Translations under genes and position numbers: made by a program
The notes under the pieces: model-generated
Told to the model about the DNA's origin: nothing
Database searches by the model: none
The model's input: the letters and a program-made list of their open reading frames with translations, nothing else
Part shown: positions 9,913 through 19,169 of the stretch, one piece after another
Numbering within the stretch: position 1 is the first letter of the stretch
How the letters are laid out: each line of letters begins with the position of its first letter
DNA from: Candidatus Kapaibacterium sp.
GTDB lineage: Bacteria > Bacteroidota > Ignavibacteria > Kapaibacteriales > HRBIN21
Direction: 5' to 3'
NCBI GenBank assembly: GCA_938084565.1
Contig: CALKEU010000008.1
Span: 1-64,000 of the forward strand
DNA length: 64,000 bases

Positions 9913-9949
9913 CAAAAATGCCGTCCTCCTACTCGAGGAGAACGGCATT
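9913..9949 (-). terminator. Rho-independent terminator of the 986-aa cargo gene
   Basis: On the minus strand an 8-bp outer stem (AATGCCGT/ACGGCATT) with a 5-bp inner stem (CTCCT/AGGAG) is followed by a T-run (TTTTTG). It lies 23 nt after the stop at 9972. The T-run continues into CATTTTTG, one mismatch from the promoter box, 12 nt before the next gene's ATG at 9900. Confidence 0.85.
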
Positions 9950-9971
9950 CAGAGGGGGAGTTATACCACAC

Positions 9972-12932
9972 CTACCGAAGCAAGATCAGGCGGCCTTCCG
10001 ACCGCAGCCATTGTCCATCCTCGGTGCGGAGGTAGACCACATACGAGTACCCGCCCTCGGCAATATGAGCCGCTACTGGGATCCTAATCTCCTCCTGCCC
10101 AAGGACTACCCGTGGGTGGGAGCGCCATACCTCACGCCCTATAGCGTCGTAGAGCCGCAGCTCCACTGTCGCATGCAATGGAACCGATACATGCAAAGAC
10201 ACTTCCCTGCCGTCGGAGACAGTAGGAAGAACGAGTGCTCGAACAGCATCCTCGTAGTCATAGAGCACGGTTACCGAGCGTAAGAAGTGGACAGTTCCAT
10301 CCTCATCGACGCTCTCCAGGACGTACGTGTACGTATGCCCTCGTTGGAGTTCCCGGCGGTCACTGTAGGAGTAGTCGCGCCCGATCGGGGAAGATCCGGC
10401 TCCCCGCAATTCCGGCTGCGTCTCGTATGAATCCAGCAAGAGGAAAGGATCATCCCCCATGGTATCATCTCGGCGCCAGAGCCGGAAGCCGAGATTCTGA
10501 TATTCGGAAGCCGTACGCCATGTCAGCAGCACGGCCCCGCGCAAAGGTTGGACTCGGAAGAACTCCAACTGCACTGGCAGAGCAAAATCCCCACTGCGAC
10601 CGTTGGAGAAGTAGAACTCACCGTTGATGTTACCGTAGGCCGCATCGATCGGTGTCTGCCCGACGCCCTGGAAAGTGGACAGCGCAACCGTCACCGAGCT
10701 CGCTGACCCCATGGGATACCCAAACGAACTCAGATCACTCGCACGGGGGAAGAGATCGGTGAAGCCATGCCCTACCCATCGGTAGACCCGCATGGCATTG
10801 CTATTCTGACCGTTGAGCTCTACGCTATTGGCAGGATTATAACTCAGCGTGATGTTGTGCTCGGCAGTGTTTCCCTGGTTCGTCGCTATCAGTTTATACC
10901 CTCGCAATACGTTGCCGGGGACACCAGGACCGAGCACATTTGAGAAATCCCGCACGAAGGGTGCGCCGAGGTACCGCGTCACCGTCGTTGAGCCCAGGAA
11001 GTTCGTGGCGTTTGCAGTCGTCGTAATGCTCAGCCCTATATTGCCGAACGAGTATGTTGTACTGGCTGCGTTGATATTCTCCGTTGCCTCCACCGTACCG
11101 TAGAGTTTTCCGTCATCGTCAGAGACGGTCTCATCAAGCGTAGCACCCGTTGTGCGATCGAGGATGACCTTGTACGATCCTTGGGTGGTACCCTTGGCAC
11201 CGGTACCTACGGTGAGCGTACCCTTGACCGTAACATCAGCTTGGGGAAAGGTCTTGGTTCCACCGGTAGTCAGCTGCAGGTTGTAGTAGGTGGTATTGAA
11301 GATATTCTGATTGCCGTTGCGGTTGTAGATCACCGTCGAATTTGGCTCCGCAGTCAAGCTGGTAAAGCCAACACCCGGCAAATCCGGGGCTGCAGCAGGA
11401 GCATTGGGAATTCTGAGGGTCGCTCCTGATTTGACGGTGACGCTATTTGAGCCGCCGACGGGGTTGATCTTGTATCCATTCATGTTCAGCACGGGGTTGT
11501 CCGTGCCTGTCCCAACAATAACTGTTGCGGCCGAAAAGTCGCCTGTCATTATCTTAGTTGTGTTGTTCCCCTCCAGCGTGACCGTCCCGTTGAATGTATA
11601 GCCGCTCGGCAAGTTCTGATTTGCGTTAGAGGCAATAAAACGTACGGTGCCATCCCACGTTGTGGGAAAGCCATTGTAGTTAGTGCCAATCCAACCGCGA
11701 ACGATGTACGTATTATTCGGCTGGGTCGTGGGAGTATTTGTCACGCTGAAGCCACCGTTGTTGATTGCCATATCCAGCGCGAAATTGTCGTTATCGAGTA
11801 CGAGAGTGGTCACCGGAGCCGTGCCAGATGCTAATGTCTTCGTCCCCGATCCACTGAAGCGCAGAGTCTGGTAACTGGCACCATCGAAGAATCCTGTGGC
11901 GACGGACTGGTTTCCATTCCGGCGATACCAGACCGTAGTTGAGCTATACGTATAGGTTGAGCTCGCATTGAAGACATAGTTGCTGCCCGCGACATTGTAG
12001 AAGGTTGTCCCCCGAACCTCAAAGGTCACCGTGCCGAAGTTATGCGTTGCGTTGTTGCCGCCGAACGTAAAGCGTCCTAAAGCGTTGTCCGCTGCTTGGG
12101 TAAAGGTGACAGAGGAGTTTGTGCCGGTACCATAGTTGTGGGCAGTACCCCCAGCATTGAACATGAGGAAGTAATTGTCCGTAGCGTCCATACTGAGGGT
12201 CACGTTTACATTGTTAGCAGTAGCGATGTTGTTGGCTCCACCGTTGAGAGAGACAGTAGCTGCCAGGTTGACATTAATGGTTACGCTCGTGTTAATAGTG
12301 ATGTTATCGCCATTGATGGGCACACCATCAGGATTCCAATTAGCAGCATCATTCCAGTTGTTTGTTCCAGCTCCACCGTCCCACGTGCGCAACGTAGCGA
12401 TTCCTTCAGAGATGCGAACTTTGCGCCAATCTTTCAACGGGGCATACCCGGGGATACCAGCATATTCACCCCCATCGGCGGCAGAGAAGACAACCCCCAG
12501 ATCACCCACGACCAAGCGATTAGGAGCAATGCGGTAGCATGCCTCAAACGGGCGCTCTTCCGGCACGAGGAGGGTTCCATTGAGCTCCGTCGTGCCACGA
12601 ACCTCAAAATAGGAGCTGGCCGAGTGGGGATGGATGAGGGCGAAATTCGTCAGTACTGCATCCCCCCAGACAGTTAAGGGAGCATCCAATGTCACAGTGG
12701 CCCGGGATACGGTCAAGTGACGGCATTCGGCTGGTTGCGTGATGAAGATCCAGGTGTGGACGACAACGTCATCGTCTCGTGTGGGAACACCGTACGGACG
12801 CCAATTAGCTGGATCATGCCACTGTTGGAATTCGGGACGGACCTCGTTGAGAACGGGTGGAGACCAAATCTTTTGCCCTCCAAATGCTGTGGCGGAAAAT
12901 ACAAAGAGCCCAATAGCGACGACACGTTGCAT
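9972..12932 (-). CDS. Secreted T9SS cargo with autotransporter-like repeats and C-terminal sorting domain
   Basis: 986 aa from the ATG at 12930-12932, which starts a signal peptide (MQRVVAIGLFVFSATAFG). The motif DPANWRPYGVPTRDDDV near the N-terminus and WNDAANWNPDGVPINGDN at about 200 are the repeated 'W-N-x-x-x-N-W-x-P-x-G-V-P' units of large Bacteroidota surface proteins. Residues ~210-640 are rich in Asn, Thr, Val and Gly, consistent with a beta-solenoid. Near the C-terminus PVQLEFFRVQPLRGAVLLTW and TASEYQNLGFRLWRR form the usual domain preceding the sorting signal. The last ~75 residues (LRLYDAIGREVW ... GGYSYVVYL ... RLILLR) look like a T9SS type A sorting domain. Base composition in the repeat body is visibly less GC-rich than in neighbouring genes. 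Confidence 0.82.
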   Translation of the reverse strand: MQRVVAIGLFVFSATAFGGQKIWSPPVLNEVRPEFQQWHDPANWRPYGVPTRDDDVVVHTWIFITQPAECRHLTVSRATVTLDAPLTVWGDAVLTNFALIHPHSASSYFEVRGTTELNGTLLVPEERPFEACYRIAPNRLVVGDLGVVFSAADGGEYAGIPGYAPLKDWRKVRISEGIATLRTWDGGAGTNNWNDAANWNPDGVPINGDNITINTSVTINVNLAATVSLNGGANNIATANNVNVTLSMDATDNYFLMFNAGGTAHNYGTGTNSSVTFTQAADNALGRFTFGGNNATHNFGTVTFEVRGTTFYNVAGSNYVFNASSTYTYSSTTVWYRRNGNQSVATGFFDGASYQTLRFSGSGTKTLASGTAPVTTLVLDNDNFALDMAINNGGFSVTNTPTTQPNNTYIVRGWIGTNYNGFPTTWDGTVRFIASNANQNLPSGYTFNGTVTLEGNNTTKIMTGDFSAATVIVGTGTDNPVLNMNGYKINPVGGSNSVTVKSGATLRIPNAPAAAPDLPGVGFTSLTAEPNSTVIYNRNGNQNIFNTTYYNLQLTTGGTKTFPQADVTVKGTLTVGTGAKGTTQGSYKVILDRTTGATLDETVSDDDGKLYGTVEATENINAASTTYSFGNIGLSITTTANATNFLGSTTVTRYLGAPFVRDFSNVLGPGVPGNVLRGYKLIATNQGNTAEHNITLSYNPANSVELNGQNSNAMRVYRWVGHGFTDLFPRASDLSSFGYPMGSASSVTVALSTFQGVGQTPIDAAYGNINGEFYFSNGRSGDFALPVQLEFFRVQPLRGAVLLTWRTASEYQNLGFRLWRRDDTMGDDPFLLLDSYETQPELRGAGSSPIGRDYSYSDRRELQRGHTYTYVLESVDEDGTVHFLRSVTVLYDYEDAVRALVLPTVSDGREVSLHVSVPLHATVELRLYDAIGREVWRSHPRVVLGQEEIRIPVAAHIAEGGYSYVVYLRTEDGQWLRSEGRLILLR

Positions 12933-13139
12933 GGGACTCTCCCTCCGTTGGGCTACTGGTACATACACACCATCCACCGCAGATGCACTGAAGCATATGC
13001 AAACTTACAACGTCTGCGGTAATCTACCCCTCCTTGCTCCCCGAGACACCCTGCTAATGCAAAAATACACCGCCGAACTCTTCCTACTACCTCATTCCCC
13101 TGTTCGTCTCTGGACCGGTAGCAGAGCGGAGCAGAATCG
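12933..13139. other. Divergent intergenic region
   Basis: 207 bases between the 986-aa cargo gene (minus) and the aldehyde dehydrogenase gene (plus). It contains one minus-strand TATTTTTG box at 13060-13067. No small ORF, RNA gene or clear plus-strand promoter was recognised. Confidence 0.5.
13060..13067 (-). promoter_or_regulatory. Putative -7 box (TATTTTTG) for the 986-aa cargo gene
   Basis: Exact TATTTTTG on the minus strand, 127 nt before the ATG at 12932. If used, it would give an unusually long leader for this window. Confidence 0.5.
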
Positions 13140-14507
13140 ATGGAGTTTGTCAGCATCTCCCCATTAACAGGAAAGGTGCTGCGGCAGTATACAGAGCATC
13201 CCCCTGCGGAAGTGGAGCGGCGTCTCCAGCAGGCTGTCCGGGTCCAACCCTTATGGGCAGCGATGAGCTATGCCGAGCGGGCTACCCTCCTACGCCACCT
13301 CGCTATGCACCTACGAGAGCGTGCTCAAGAGTATGCCGAGCTCTTTGCCGAGGAGATGGGGAAGTTGCTTCCACAGGGAGTAGCGGAAGTGGAGAAATGT
13401 GCGTGGGTCTGCGATTACTATGCCGATAACGCTGAGCACTTCCTGGCGCCAGAGCCAGTTGCAACGGAGTTTACTCGTAGCTACGTTGCCTTCCAACCTC
13501 TCGGATGTATTCTGGCCATCATGCCATGGAATTTTCCCTTCTGGCAGGTTTTTCGCTTTGCAGCCGCCGCACTGATGGCGGGTAACGTGATCGTGCTGAA
13601 GCACGCGCCTAACGTGACTGCCACAGCTCTCGCTCTCGAAGGTCTTTTCCGAGAGCTGTCGTTCCCTGAAGGGGTCTTCCAAGTACTTCTTGTTCCCGTT
13701 GAGCGGATTGGGGCTGTCATCGACCACCCGGCCATCGCTGCGGTGACTTTTACTGGCAGCACGCAGGCCGGCCGTGCTGTAGCTGCCCGCGCAGGGGCTG
13801 CACTCAAGAAAACCGTGCTTGAACTCGGGGGGAGCGATCCATACATAGTGCTGGAGGATGCCGAGCTGGAAGCGGCGGTTGAGACGTGTGTGGCTGCACG
13901 CCTTATCAACAGTGGACAGAGCTGCATTGCCGCCAAGCGCTTCATTGTCTGTGAGGCTCTCCGGCCGGCTTTCGAGGAGGCATTTGTAGAGGCTATGCGT
14001 CGCCAAGTCATGGGCGCTCCTCATGATCGCTCAGCTACTCTTGGCCCCCTTGCCCGAGAAGACCTCCGGCAGAAGCTCCACGAGCAAGTCCATACCAGTC
14101 TCCGGCTCGGAGCTCGGCTCCTCTTGGGTGGAGAAGTCCCGGATCTGCCCGGATGGTTTTATCCCCCGACGGTGCTCACTGACGTTCGACCCGGCATGCC
14201 GGTCTTCGATGAAGAGACCTTTGGTCCTGTTGCAGCCATTGTTCCAGCACGAGATGAGCGGGAAGCCATCGCGCTGGCCAATGAGTCTCCCTACGGGTTG
14301 GGGGCGGCTGTCTTCACACGTGATCGAGACCGGGGCGAGCAGATAGCACGGGAGCTTCTGCACGCTGGCTCCTGTTTCGTGAATGCGTATGTCCGCTCCG
14401 ACCCACGTTTGCCCTTCGGCGGTATTAAGCACTCCGGCTGGGGCCGAGAACTGTCGGTGTTTGGCATACGGGAGTTTGTCAACGTCAAGACCGTGTGCGT
14501 GGCCTAG
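13140..14507 (+). CDS. NAD(P)-dependent aldehyde dehydrogenase, succinate-semialdehyde type
   Basis: 455 aa, cytoplasmic. Aldehyde dehydrogenase superfamily: PWNFPFWQ (Asn131), Lys154 in VLKHAP, FTGST at 204-208, general base Glu228 in LELGGSDP, and catalytic Cys262 in NSGQSC. The C-terminal PFGGIKHSGWGRELS is also typical. The overall pattern is closest to the short GabD/Sad-type succinate-semialdehyde dehydrogenases, which oxidise succinate semialdehyde to succinate; close relatives accept other aldehydes. A partner transaminase is not adjacent. The stop overlaps that of the convergent cytochrome-like lipoprotein gene within a CTAG. Confidence 0.85.
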   Translation: MEFVSISPLTGKVLRQYTEHPPAEVERRLQQAVRVQPLWAAMSYAERATLLRHLAMHLRERAQEYAELFAEEMGKLLPQGVAEVEKCAWVCDYYADNAEHFLAPEPVATEFTRSYVAFQPLGCILAIMPWNFPFWQVFRFAAAALMAGNVIVLKHAPNVTATALALEGLFRELSFPEGVFQVLLVPVERIGAVIDHPAIAAVTFTGSTQAGRAVAARAGAALKKTVLELGGSDPYIVLEDAELEAAVETCVAARLINSGQSCIAAKRFIVCEALRPAFEEAFVEAMRRQVMGAPHDRSATLGPLAREDLRQKLHEQVHTSLRLGARLLLGGEVPDLPGWFYPPTVLTDVRPGMPVFDEETFGPVAAIVPARDEREAIALANESPYGLGAAVFTRDRDRGEQIARELLHAGSCFVNAYVRSDPRLPFGGIKHSGWGRELSVFGIREFVNVKTVCVA

Positions 14508-14923
14508 TTATTCCGGGCGCCCTCGGTAATCCAACGCCGGACGCCCCGACGCTGGTTCTCCGTACTGAGCTGTCGCGGGTCGGGCTGGTGCAGGAGACGC
14601 CCCTCGAGAATCTGCTGGAGCACACTGGCGTCGGGGTTGCCCGGCACAATTAGGCCCGGTCGTTCCCAGAGCTGCCCATATTCCTCGAGCGCAACATTGC
14701 CAGCCCGCGCTGCCCCACTGTGGCAAGCAGCTAGCGCACAGCTCTGGTGCAAGAAGGGGCGTACGTGCAGCCGAAAGCTCACATTGCTATCGGGGAAGAC
14801 AATCGATGGCGGGGTTGGCTCCACAAAACTCCCCCCACACCCGCCCAGCACCACACCAATGGCAAGCGCACAGCTGAGCTCAATAGCTCTCTTCCTCCGA
14901 CGGAAAGCGCTGCATGCGGACAT
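14504..14923 (-). CDS. Lipoprotein with cytochrome-c-like CX4CH motif
   Basis: 139 aa if it starts at the ATG 14921-14923, which overlaps the end of panB by 44 nt. This start gives a textbook lipoprotein signal: basic FRRRKR, a hydrophobic core and lipobox VLGGC. The mature part has [23 protein letters not shown], where CALAACH (CX4CH) matches the variant heme-binding motif of PSCyt1-like cytochrome c domains. It continues [18 protein letters not shown] and ends [11 protein letters not shown], also as in that family. Predicted to be lipid-anchored in the envelope. Heme attachment to a CX4CH site is inferred, not shown. It is the last gene of the minus-strand run behind panB. Confidence 0.7.
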   Translation of the reverse strand: MSACSAFRRRKRAIELSCALAIGVVLGGCGGSFVEPTPPSIVFPDSNVSFRLHVRPFLHQSCALAACHSGAARAGNVALEEYGQLWERPGLIVPGNPDASVLQQILEGRLLHQPDPRQLSTENQRRGVRRWITEGARNN

Positions 14924-15731
14924 CATCGGCATAACGAGCCACGGCCTCGCGAATTCGTTCGTAGAGATGTTCGTAACGCCGGACGAAGCGAGGTTGGAAC
15001 TCAACGGTAAGCCCGAGCATATCGGTGTAAACCAGAATCTGGCCGTCGCAGTGAACACCAGCTCCGATTCCAATAGTCGGGATGGCAACCGATTCGGTCA
15101 CCCTGCGGGCCAGTTCAGCAGGGATTTTCTCCAGGACAATGGCAAAGGCACCTGCTTCTTCCAACAGCTGAGCATCGCGCACGATCTGCTCTGCTTCCTT
15201 CGGATCTGTTCCACGCGCTCGATAGGACCCAAATTGGTGGATACTCTGCGGGGTTAACCCGAGATGTCCCATGACAGGGATTCCAGCAGCCGTCATGCGG
15301 GCAACGGTTTCAACAATGTGCGCACCGCCCTCCACTTTGACTGCCGCTGCGCCTCCCTCTTTGAGAATCCACCCAGCATTGCGGAATGCCTCTTCGGTGG
15401 AGACTTGGTAGCTCATAAACGGCATGTCGGTTACCACTAAGGCGCGGCGAACACCACGGACGACAGCCTTCGTGTGATAGATCATCTCCTCAAGTGTGAC
15501 CGGGATCGTCGTTTCATGGCCCTGGACCACGTTGCCGAGCGAATCCCCCACAAGGATGACATCCACCCCGACTTCGTCGAAGATACGGGCCATGAGAGCG
15601 TCATAGGCGGTCAGGCACACGATCTTTTGCCCCGCCTGTTTCATCTGGCGTAGTCGAAGGGTGGTAACCCGTCGTGGACGCTCTCCTTCAGCTTGTCTTC
15701 CGGCAGATCCCCCGCGCTGAGTCGGGTCCAT
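14880..15731 (-). CDS. panB: 3-methyl-2-oxobutanoate hydroxymethyltransferase
   Basis: 283 aa. PanB transfers a hydroxymethyl group from 5,10-methylene-THF to 2-oxoisovalerate to give ketopantoate, the first step of pantothenate synthesis. Visible motifs: [39 protein letters not shown] (metal-binding Asp), [34 protein letters not shown] and [25 protein letters not shown]. The start is the ATG at 15729-15731; the N-terminus carries a ~30-residue basic extension before the barrel. It begins 13 nt after the stop of the subtilase gene, so it is probably co-transcribed with secreted-protein genes, an unusual context. No panC or panD is nearby. Confidence 0.95.
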   Translation of the reverse strand: MDPTQRGGSAGRQAEGERPRRVTTLRLRQMKQAGQKIVCLTAYDALMARIFDEVGVDVILVGDSLGNVVQGHETTIPVTLEEMIYHTKAVVRGVRRALVVTDMPFMSYQVSTEEAFRNAGWILKEGGAAAVKVEGGAHIVETVARMTAAGIPVMGHLGLTPQSIHQFGSYRARGTDPKEAEQIVRDAQLLEEAGAFAIVLEKIPAELARRVTESVAIPTIGIGAGVHCDGQILVYTDMLGLTVEFQPRFVRRYEHLYERIREAVARYADDVRMQRFPSEEESY

Positions 15732-15744
15732 TATCTCATGCAGC

Positions 15745-18700
15745 TTACGGGACGACCACCGAACCGCTGTGGCGAGAGCCCTGCGTGCGCACGCGCCAGA
15801 GATAAACTCCCGGGGGAACCCTGCCGAGAGAATGCCGCAAGATCCCCGCCGATGCCCAGATGTGGCTCCAAAAGAGCCGGCGCCCCAAGAGATCGAACAC
15901 CTCCAGCTCCACCCACTGTGGCTGTAGCATGGAGATGTCCGCGACAAGTCCGGCCCCGTCCACCACTGAAAAGCGCACGGAGAGCTCATGTGCCCACCCC
16001 GCCACCGAAGAGATCTGCCGACCTATGCCCCGTAGGAGGACCTGCGTCGGTGAATTCGCAGCCGTACTGAGCACGCGGAGCGCAGCCGTACGCTCTCCCG
16101 ACTGCGCCGGCGTAAAGCGGATACGCAGCGTCAGCGTCGCATTGGGCGGCAGCTCTAGCGGCAATGTCGGAGGGTTGAGAAGCTCATATTCGCCCGTTGC
16201 TGCCGTTCCTGGAACAAGCTCTATGTTGGTCAGCTGGAGCACGGTGTCACCCGTGTTCTGCAGGGTCAGCAACCGCGTTCGGGAAAAGCCCACATCGACA
16301 CTGTCGAACTCCACTACTGGCGGAGCCGTCAGCTCCTTGCGAACATTCGTTCGGGCGTAATCGAAGTCAAGATAGCCCACCACAGTGCCGACCGTCCACA
16401 GCCGTGCTCGTGGCTCGAGCGCAACACCGGCCCCCGTTGCTATCTGCGCCCCGGTCTCTAGAGTCAGGACCGGACGCCAGTCCCGTCCGAGATTGGCCGT
16501 CCCAACGACAGCTCCGTTGACCCCCAGCAGAAAAATCTCCCACGAATTCGGCGGAGCATAGCCGTAGACGGGCACAATGCCAAGGCTTGTCAGATTCGCT
16601 ACGTTCGTCCGCCATGTCGCCCCACCATCGGTTGATGCGGCTACCATGTAAGGTGCATCTCGGGCCGTAGTTGGGCGATAGACCGCAATGCCTTCGCGTC
16701 CGTTGCAGAAGATAACTTGCGTGACGTAGCCCGATACCCCCGGCAATTGACTGACCGCCCAACTCTGCCCCCGATTCGTACTCCGGAAAACCCGCCCCAT
16801 CGTGGTACCAAACCAGCAAGTATCCCCCACCCACCATACAGATCCGACAAGGCCAGCCTCGCCACTGAGCGGGGGCGGGACAGCCGTGATACGCTGCCAC
16901 GTTTGGCCTCCATCGCTCGTACGTCCGATGCCCCAAACAGAACCGAGCGGATCGCCCAGGAAGATCCCTTCGGCATCGCTAAAGAAGCGAATCTCGTTGA
17001 CAAAAGGCGTGATGGAAGCCACCGAGATCCTCTGCCAGGTGGCACCCCCATTCTGGGTGCGGTATATGGCTGCTTGCCCGTCCGAAGGAGCACTCCCCGC
17101 AAAGGCGCGCTGATCATCTAGCGCAAAGATGGCGTAGGTCGGGACCGTAGCAATCTGGCCCACCACGGGGTTGCTGCCCAACACCAAGCGGAGAAATACC
17201 CCCTGCTGCCGGTTGTATACCCCAGCAGCCCAGAGCAGGTTCGGCTGCGGAGCATGTGCAGACGAGAAAAGATACGCCCCCGGTACGCCAAAGAGGGCTG
17301 TATACTGGCTCTGGCTCGGCAGCTGGATAGGCAAGCCGACGTAGAAGTAATTCACGTAGCCAGACCCCCCATCCTGCACCGTCACCAGGAAGTCAGCCGT
17401 TCCGGCATACCACGGATTTATCGGCCGGAGCTGAACCGTGAGAGTAACCTCTTTGGTCTCTGCATTTCCCAAAGCTCCTAGCGCAACCGTTGCAGGAGCT
17501 ACCGTGGCATAGCCATCGACAGATTGGACCTGCACAGTAACATTTGTGGCGGGCCCGAGGTAGTTCTTGAGCCGTAGCACAACTGTGTGGGGCTCATAGC
17601 TACTGAGCGCTCCGCTCGGAGAGTTGATCAAAATGGCATCATTCTCAGCCAGACCGATTCCGGGAAGGCGCACACCTTGGTCGAAGCGCCGATTAATCGC
17701 CACAGCCCGTTGTGCGTTGAGCCGTCCGTAGTAGAGGGGGCGCAACCTCGCATCGGTGGCCAACACATTGTCCGTCGTGCTACGGATCTGGTGAAATATC
17801 TGCTGGACAGTCCAGTCCGGATGGAGAGTTCGGACAAGGGCAGCCACTCCTGCGACAAGAGGGGAGGCAAATGAGGTGCCCGTGGTTGCGCCGTAGCGGT
17901 TATCTGCCCCTGTCGAGAGGATGCTCTCGCCCGGGGCATACACTTGCACAGTCACTCCGTAGTTGCTCCAACCGGCGACGCGATCGGATTGATTGGTCCC
18001 TCCGACACTGATCACACCAGGATAGGAAGCCGGGTAGAAGGGGGTGACATCGATATCTCGCCCATCGTTCCCGACACCGGCCACAATCACCGAGCCCAAC
18101 GCCAAAGCTTGCTGGATGACCTGATACTCCGTTGCGCTCCCCCCAGCACCCCCCCAACTGAGGTTGATGATGTGTGCACCCAGACGCGCAGCGTACAGGA
18201 TAGCTTCGTAGCCACGCCACACCCCAGGCGTCTGGGGGTTGTCGGAAGCACACTTGATGGGGATAATGCGACACCGGAAGCCAGGGGCAGCAACACCTAC
18301 AGCATTATTGGTCACAGCACTGGCGGCACCCGCCGTCTGCGTCCCGTGCACCAAGACGCCAGAGGCTGTCGGCCGCACCTTCGGATCATTATCCTCCCGA
18401 AACTGCCCGTTAAGGGCCTCCTGTAAACTCACATTGCCAACGAAATCCCAGCCTCGGACATCGTCGATTTTGCCATTACCGTCGTCATCAATCCCATTGC
18501 CAGGGATCTCGCGTGGATTGGTCCAGATGTTTGCGGCAAGATCTTCATGCTCCCAATCGGTTCCAGTGTCAATGATGGCGATGGTTACCGTGGTGTCGCC
18601 TCTCGTGATATCCCAGGCTCCCGGTGCAGCTATTTGGGGCAGATGCCACTGGTTGGGAAATCGAGGATCGTTGGGCGTATAGAGAGGATAGCGCCAGTAG

Positions 18701-19149
18701 AGCGGCTCAGCGTATTCTACCTCTGGGTTGTCCCAAAGGGCTCGGCATACATCATAGGGATCAATCGGCGCAGCGTAAGAGACTTCGTAGATCCGCCCAA
18801 GGCCGAAGAGATCCTGGCTTTGCATAGCCCCAGCCGCATACTCTGGGAAAACCTGTCGGATGGAGCGAATCTGAAACGGCTCCAGCACCCGCATGAGAGC
18901 CGAGGAGGCAAAACCTCGAGCACCTTGCGGCACGATGAAGCTCCGCCGCGTCTTGAGCAGCACAACTCCCGGTACAGTATGGCTTGGATCACGACGGACC
19001 CAGAATACTGCTGGCACTGTTGTCATACCTGTCGGCAGCGTTCGAGCCCCAATAAAGATGGGTAAGCCCCGCCCATCGTCTATCGGGTGTTCCGGAGGCA
19101 CAGCTGCCTGCAAACCAATAGCGGCAAACAGCATTCCAAGCGCAACCAT
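15745..19149 (-). CDS. Secreted subtilisin-like serine protease with T9SS C-terminal domain
   Basis: 1134 aa. The signal peptide (1-~15) is followed by a propeptide-like region to ~170. The S8 catalytic domain has Asp194 ([15 protein letters not shown]), His268 ([10 protein letters not shown]), oxyanion Asn361 and Ser426 ([17 protein letters not shown]), so it should be active. Residues ~600-900 hold WD/Ycf48/BNR-like segments ([36 protein letters not shown]). A choice-of-anchor/Ig-like domain follows ([20 protein letters not shown]). The C-terminus ([15 protein letters not shown] ... PPGVYLWRV) fits a T9SS type A sorting domain. It lies 20 nt downstream of the DUF4397 lipoprotein gene. The substrate is unknown. 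Confidence 0.9.
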   Translation of the reverse strand: MVALGMLFAAIGLQAAVPPEHPIDDGRGLPIFIGARTLPTGMTTVPAVFWVRRDPSHTVPGVVLLKTRRSFIVPQGARGFASSALMRVLEPFQIRSIRQVFPEYAAGAMQSQDLFGLGRIYEVSYAAPIDPYDVCRALWDNPEVEYAEPLYWRYPLYTPNDPRFPNQWHLPQIAAPGAWDITRGDTTVTIAIIDTGTDWEHEDLAANIWTNPREIPGNGIDDDGNGKIDDVRGWDFVGNVSLQEALNGQFREDNDPKVRPTASGVLVHGTQTAGAASAVTNNAVGVAAPGFRCRIIPIKCASDNPQTPGVWRGYEAILYAARLGAHIINLSWGGAGGSATEYQVIQQALALGSVIVAGVGNDGRDIDVTPFYPASYPGVISVGGTNQSDRVAGWSNYGVTVQVYAPGESILSTGADNRYGATTGTSFASPLVAGVAALVRTLHPDWTVQQIFHQIRSTTDNVLATDARLRPLYYGRLNAQRAVAINRRFDQGVRLPGIGLAENDAILINSPSGALSSYEPHTVVLRLKNYLGPATNVTVQVQSVDGYATVAPATVALGALGNAETKEVTLTVQLRPINPWYAGTADFLVTVQDGGSGYVNYFYVGLPIQLPSQSQYTALFGVPGAYLFSSAHAPQPNLLWAAGVYNRQQGVFLRLVLGSNPVVGQIATVPTYAIFALDDQRAFAGSAPSDGQAAIYRTQNGGATWQRISVASITPFVNEIRFFSDAEGIFLGDPLGSVWGIGRTSDGGQTWQRITAVPPPLSGEAGLVGSVWWVGDTCWFGTTMGRVFRSTNRGQSWAVSQLPGVSGYVTQVIFCNGREGIAVYRPTTARDAPYMVAASTDGGATWRTNVANLTSLGIVPVYGYAPPNSWEIFLLGVNGAVVGTANLGRDWRPVLTLETGAQIATGAGVALEPRARLWTVGTVVGYLDFDYARTNVRKELTAPPVVEFDSVDVGFSRTRLLTLQNTGDTVLQLTNIELVPGTAATGEYELLNPPTLPLELPPNATLTLRIRFTPAQSGERTAALRVLSTAANSPTQVLLRGIGRQISSVAGWAHELSVRFSVVDGAGLVADISMLQPQWVELEVFDLLGRRLFWSHIWASAGILRHSLGRVPPGVYLWRVRTQGSRHSGSVVVP

Positions 19150-19169
19150 CTGCCTTCCACCGCTCGGTC

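Noticed and set aside
9901-9948. Upstream in-frame start at 9948 for the TonB-receptor-like gene
   Set aside because: It sits within the terminator hairpin of the preceding gene; the ATG at 9900 starts directly with a signal peptide.
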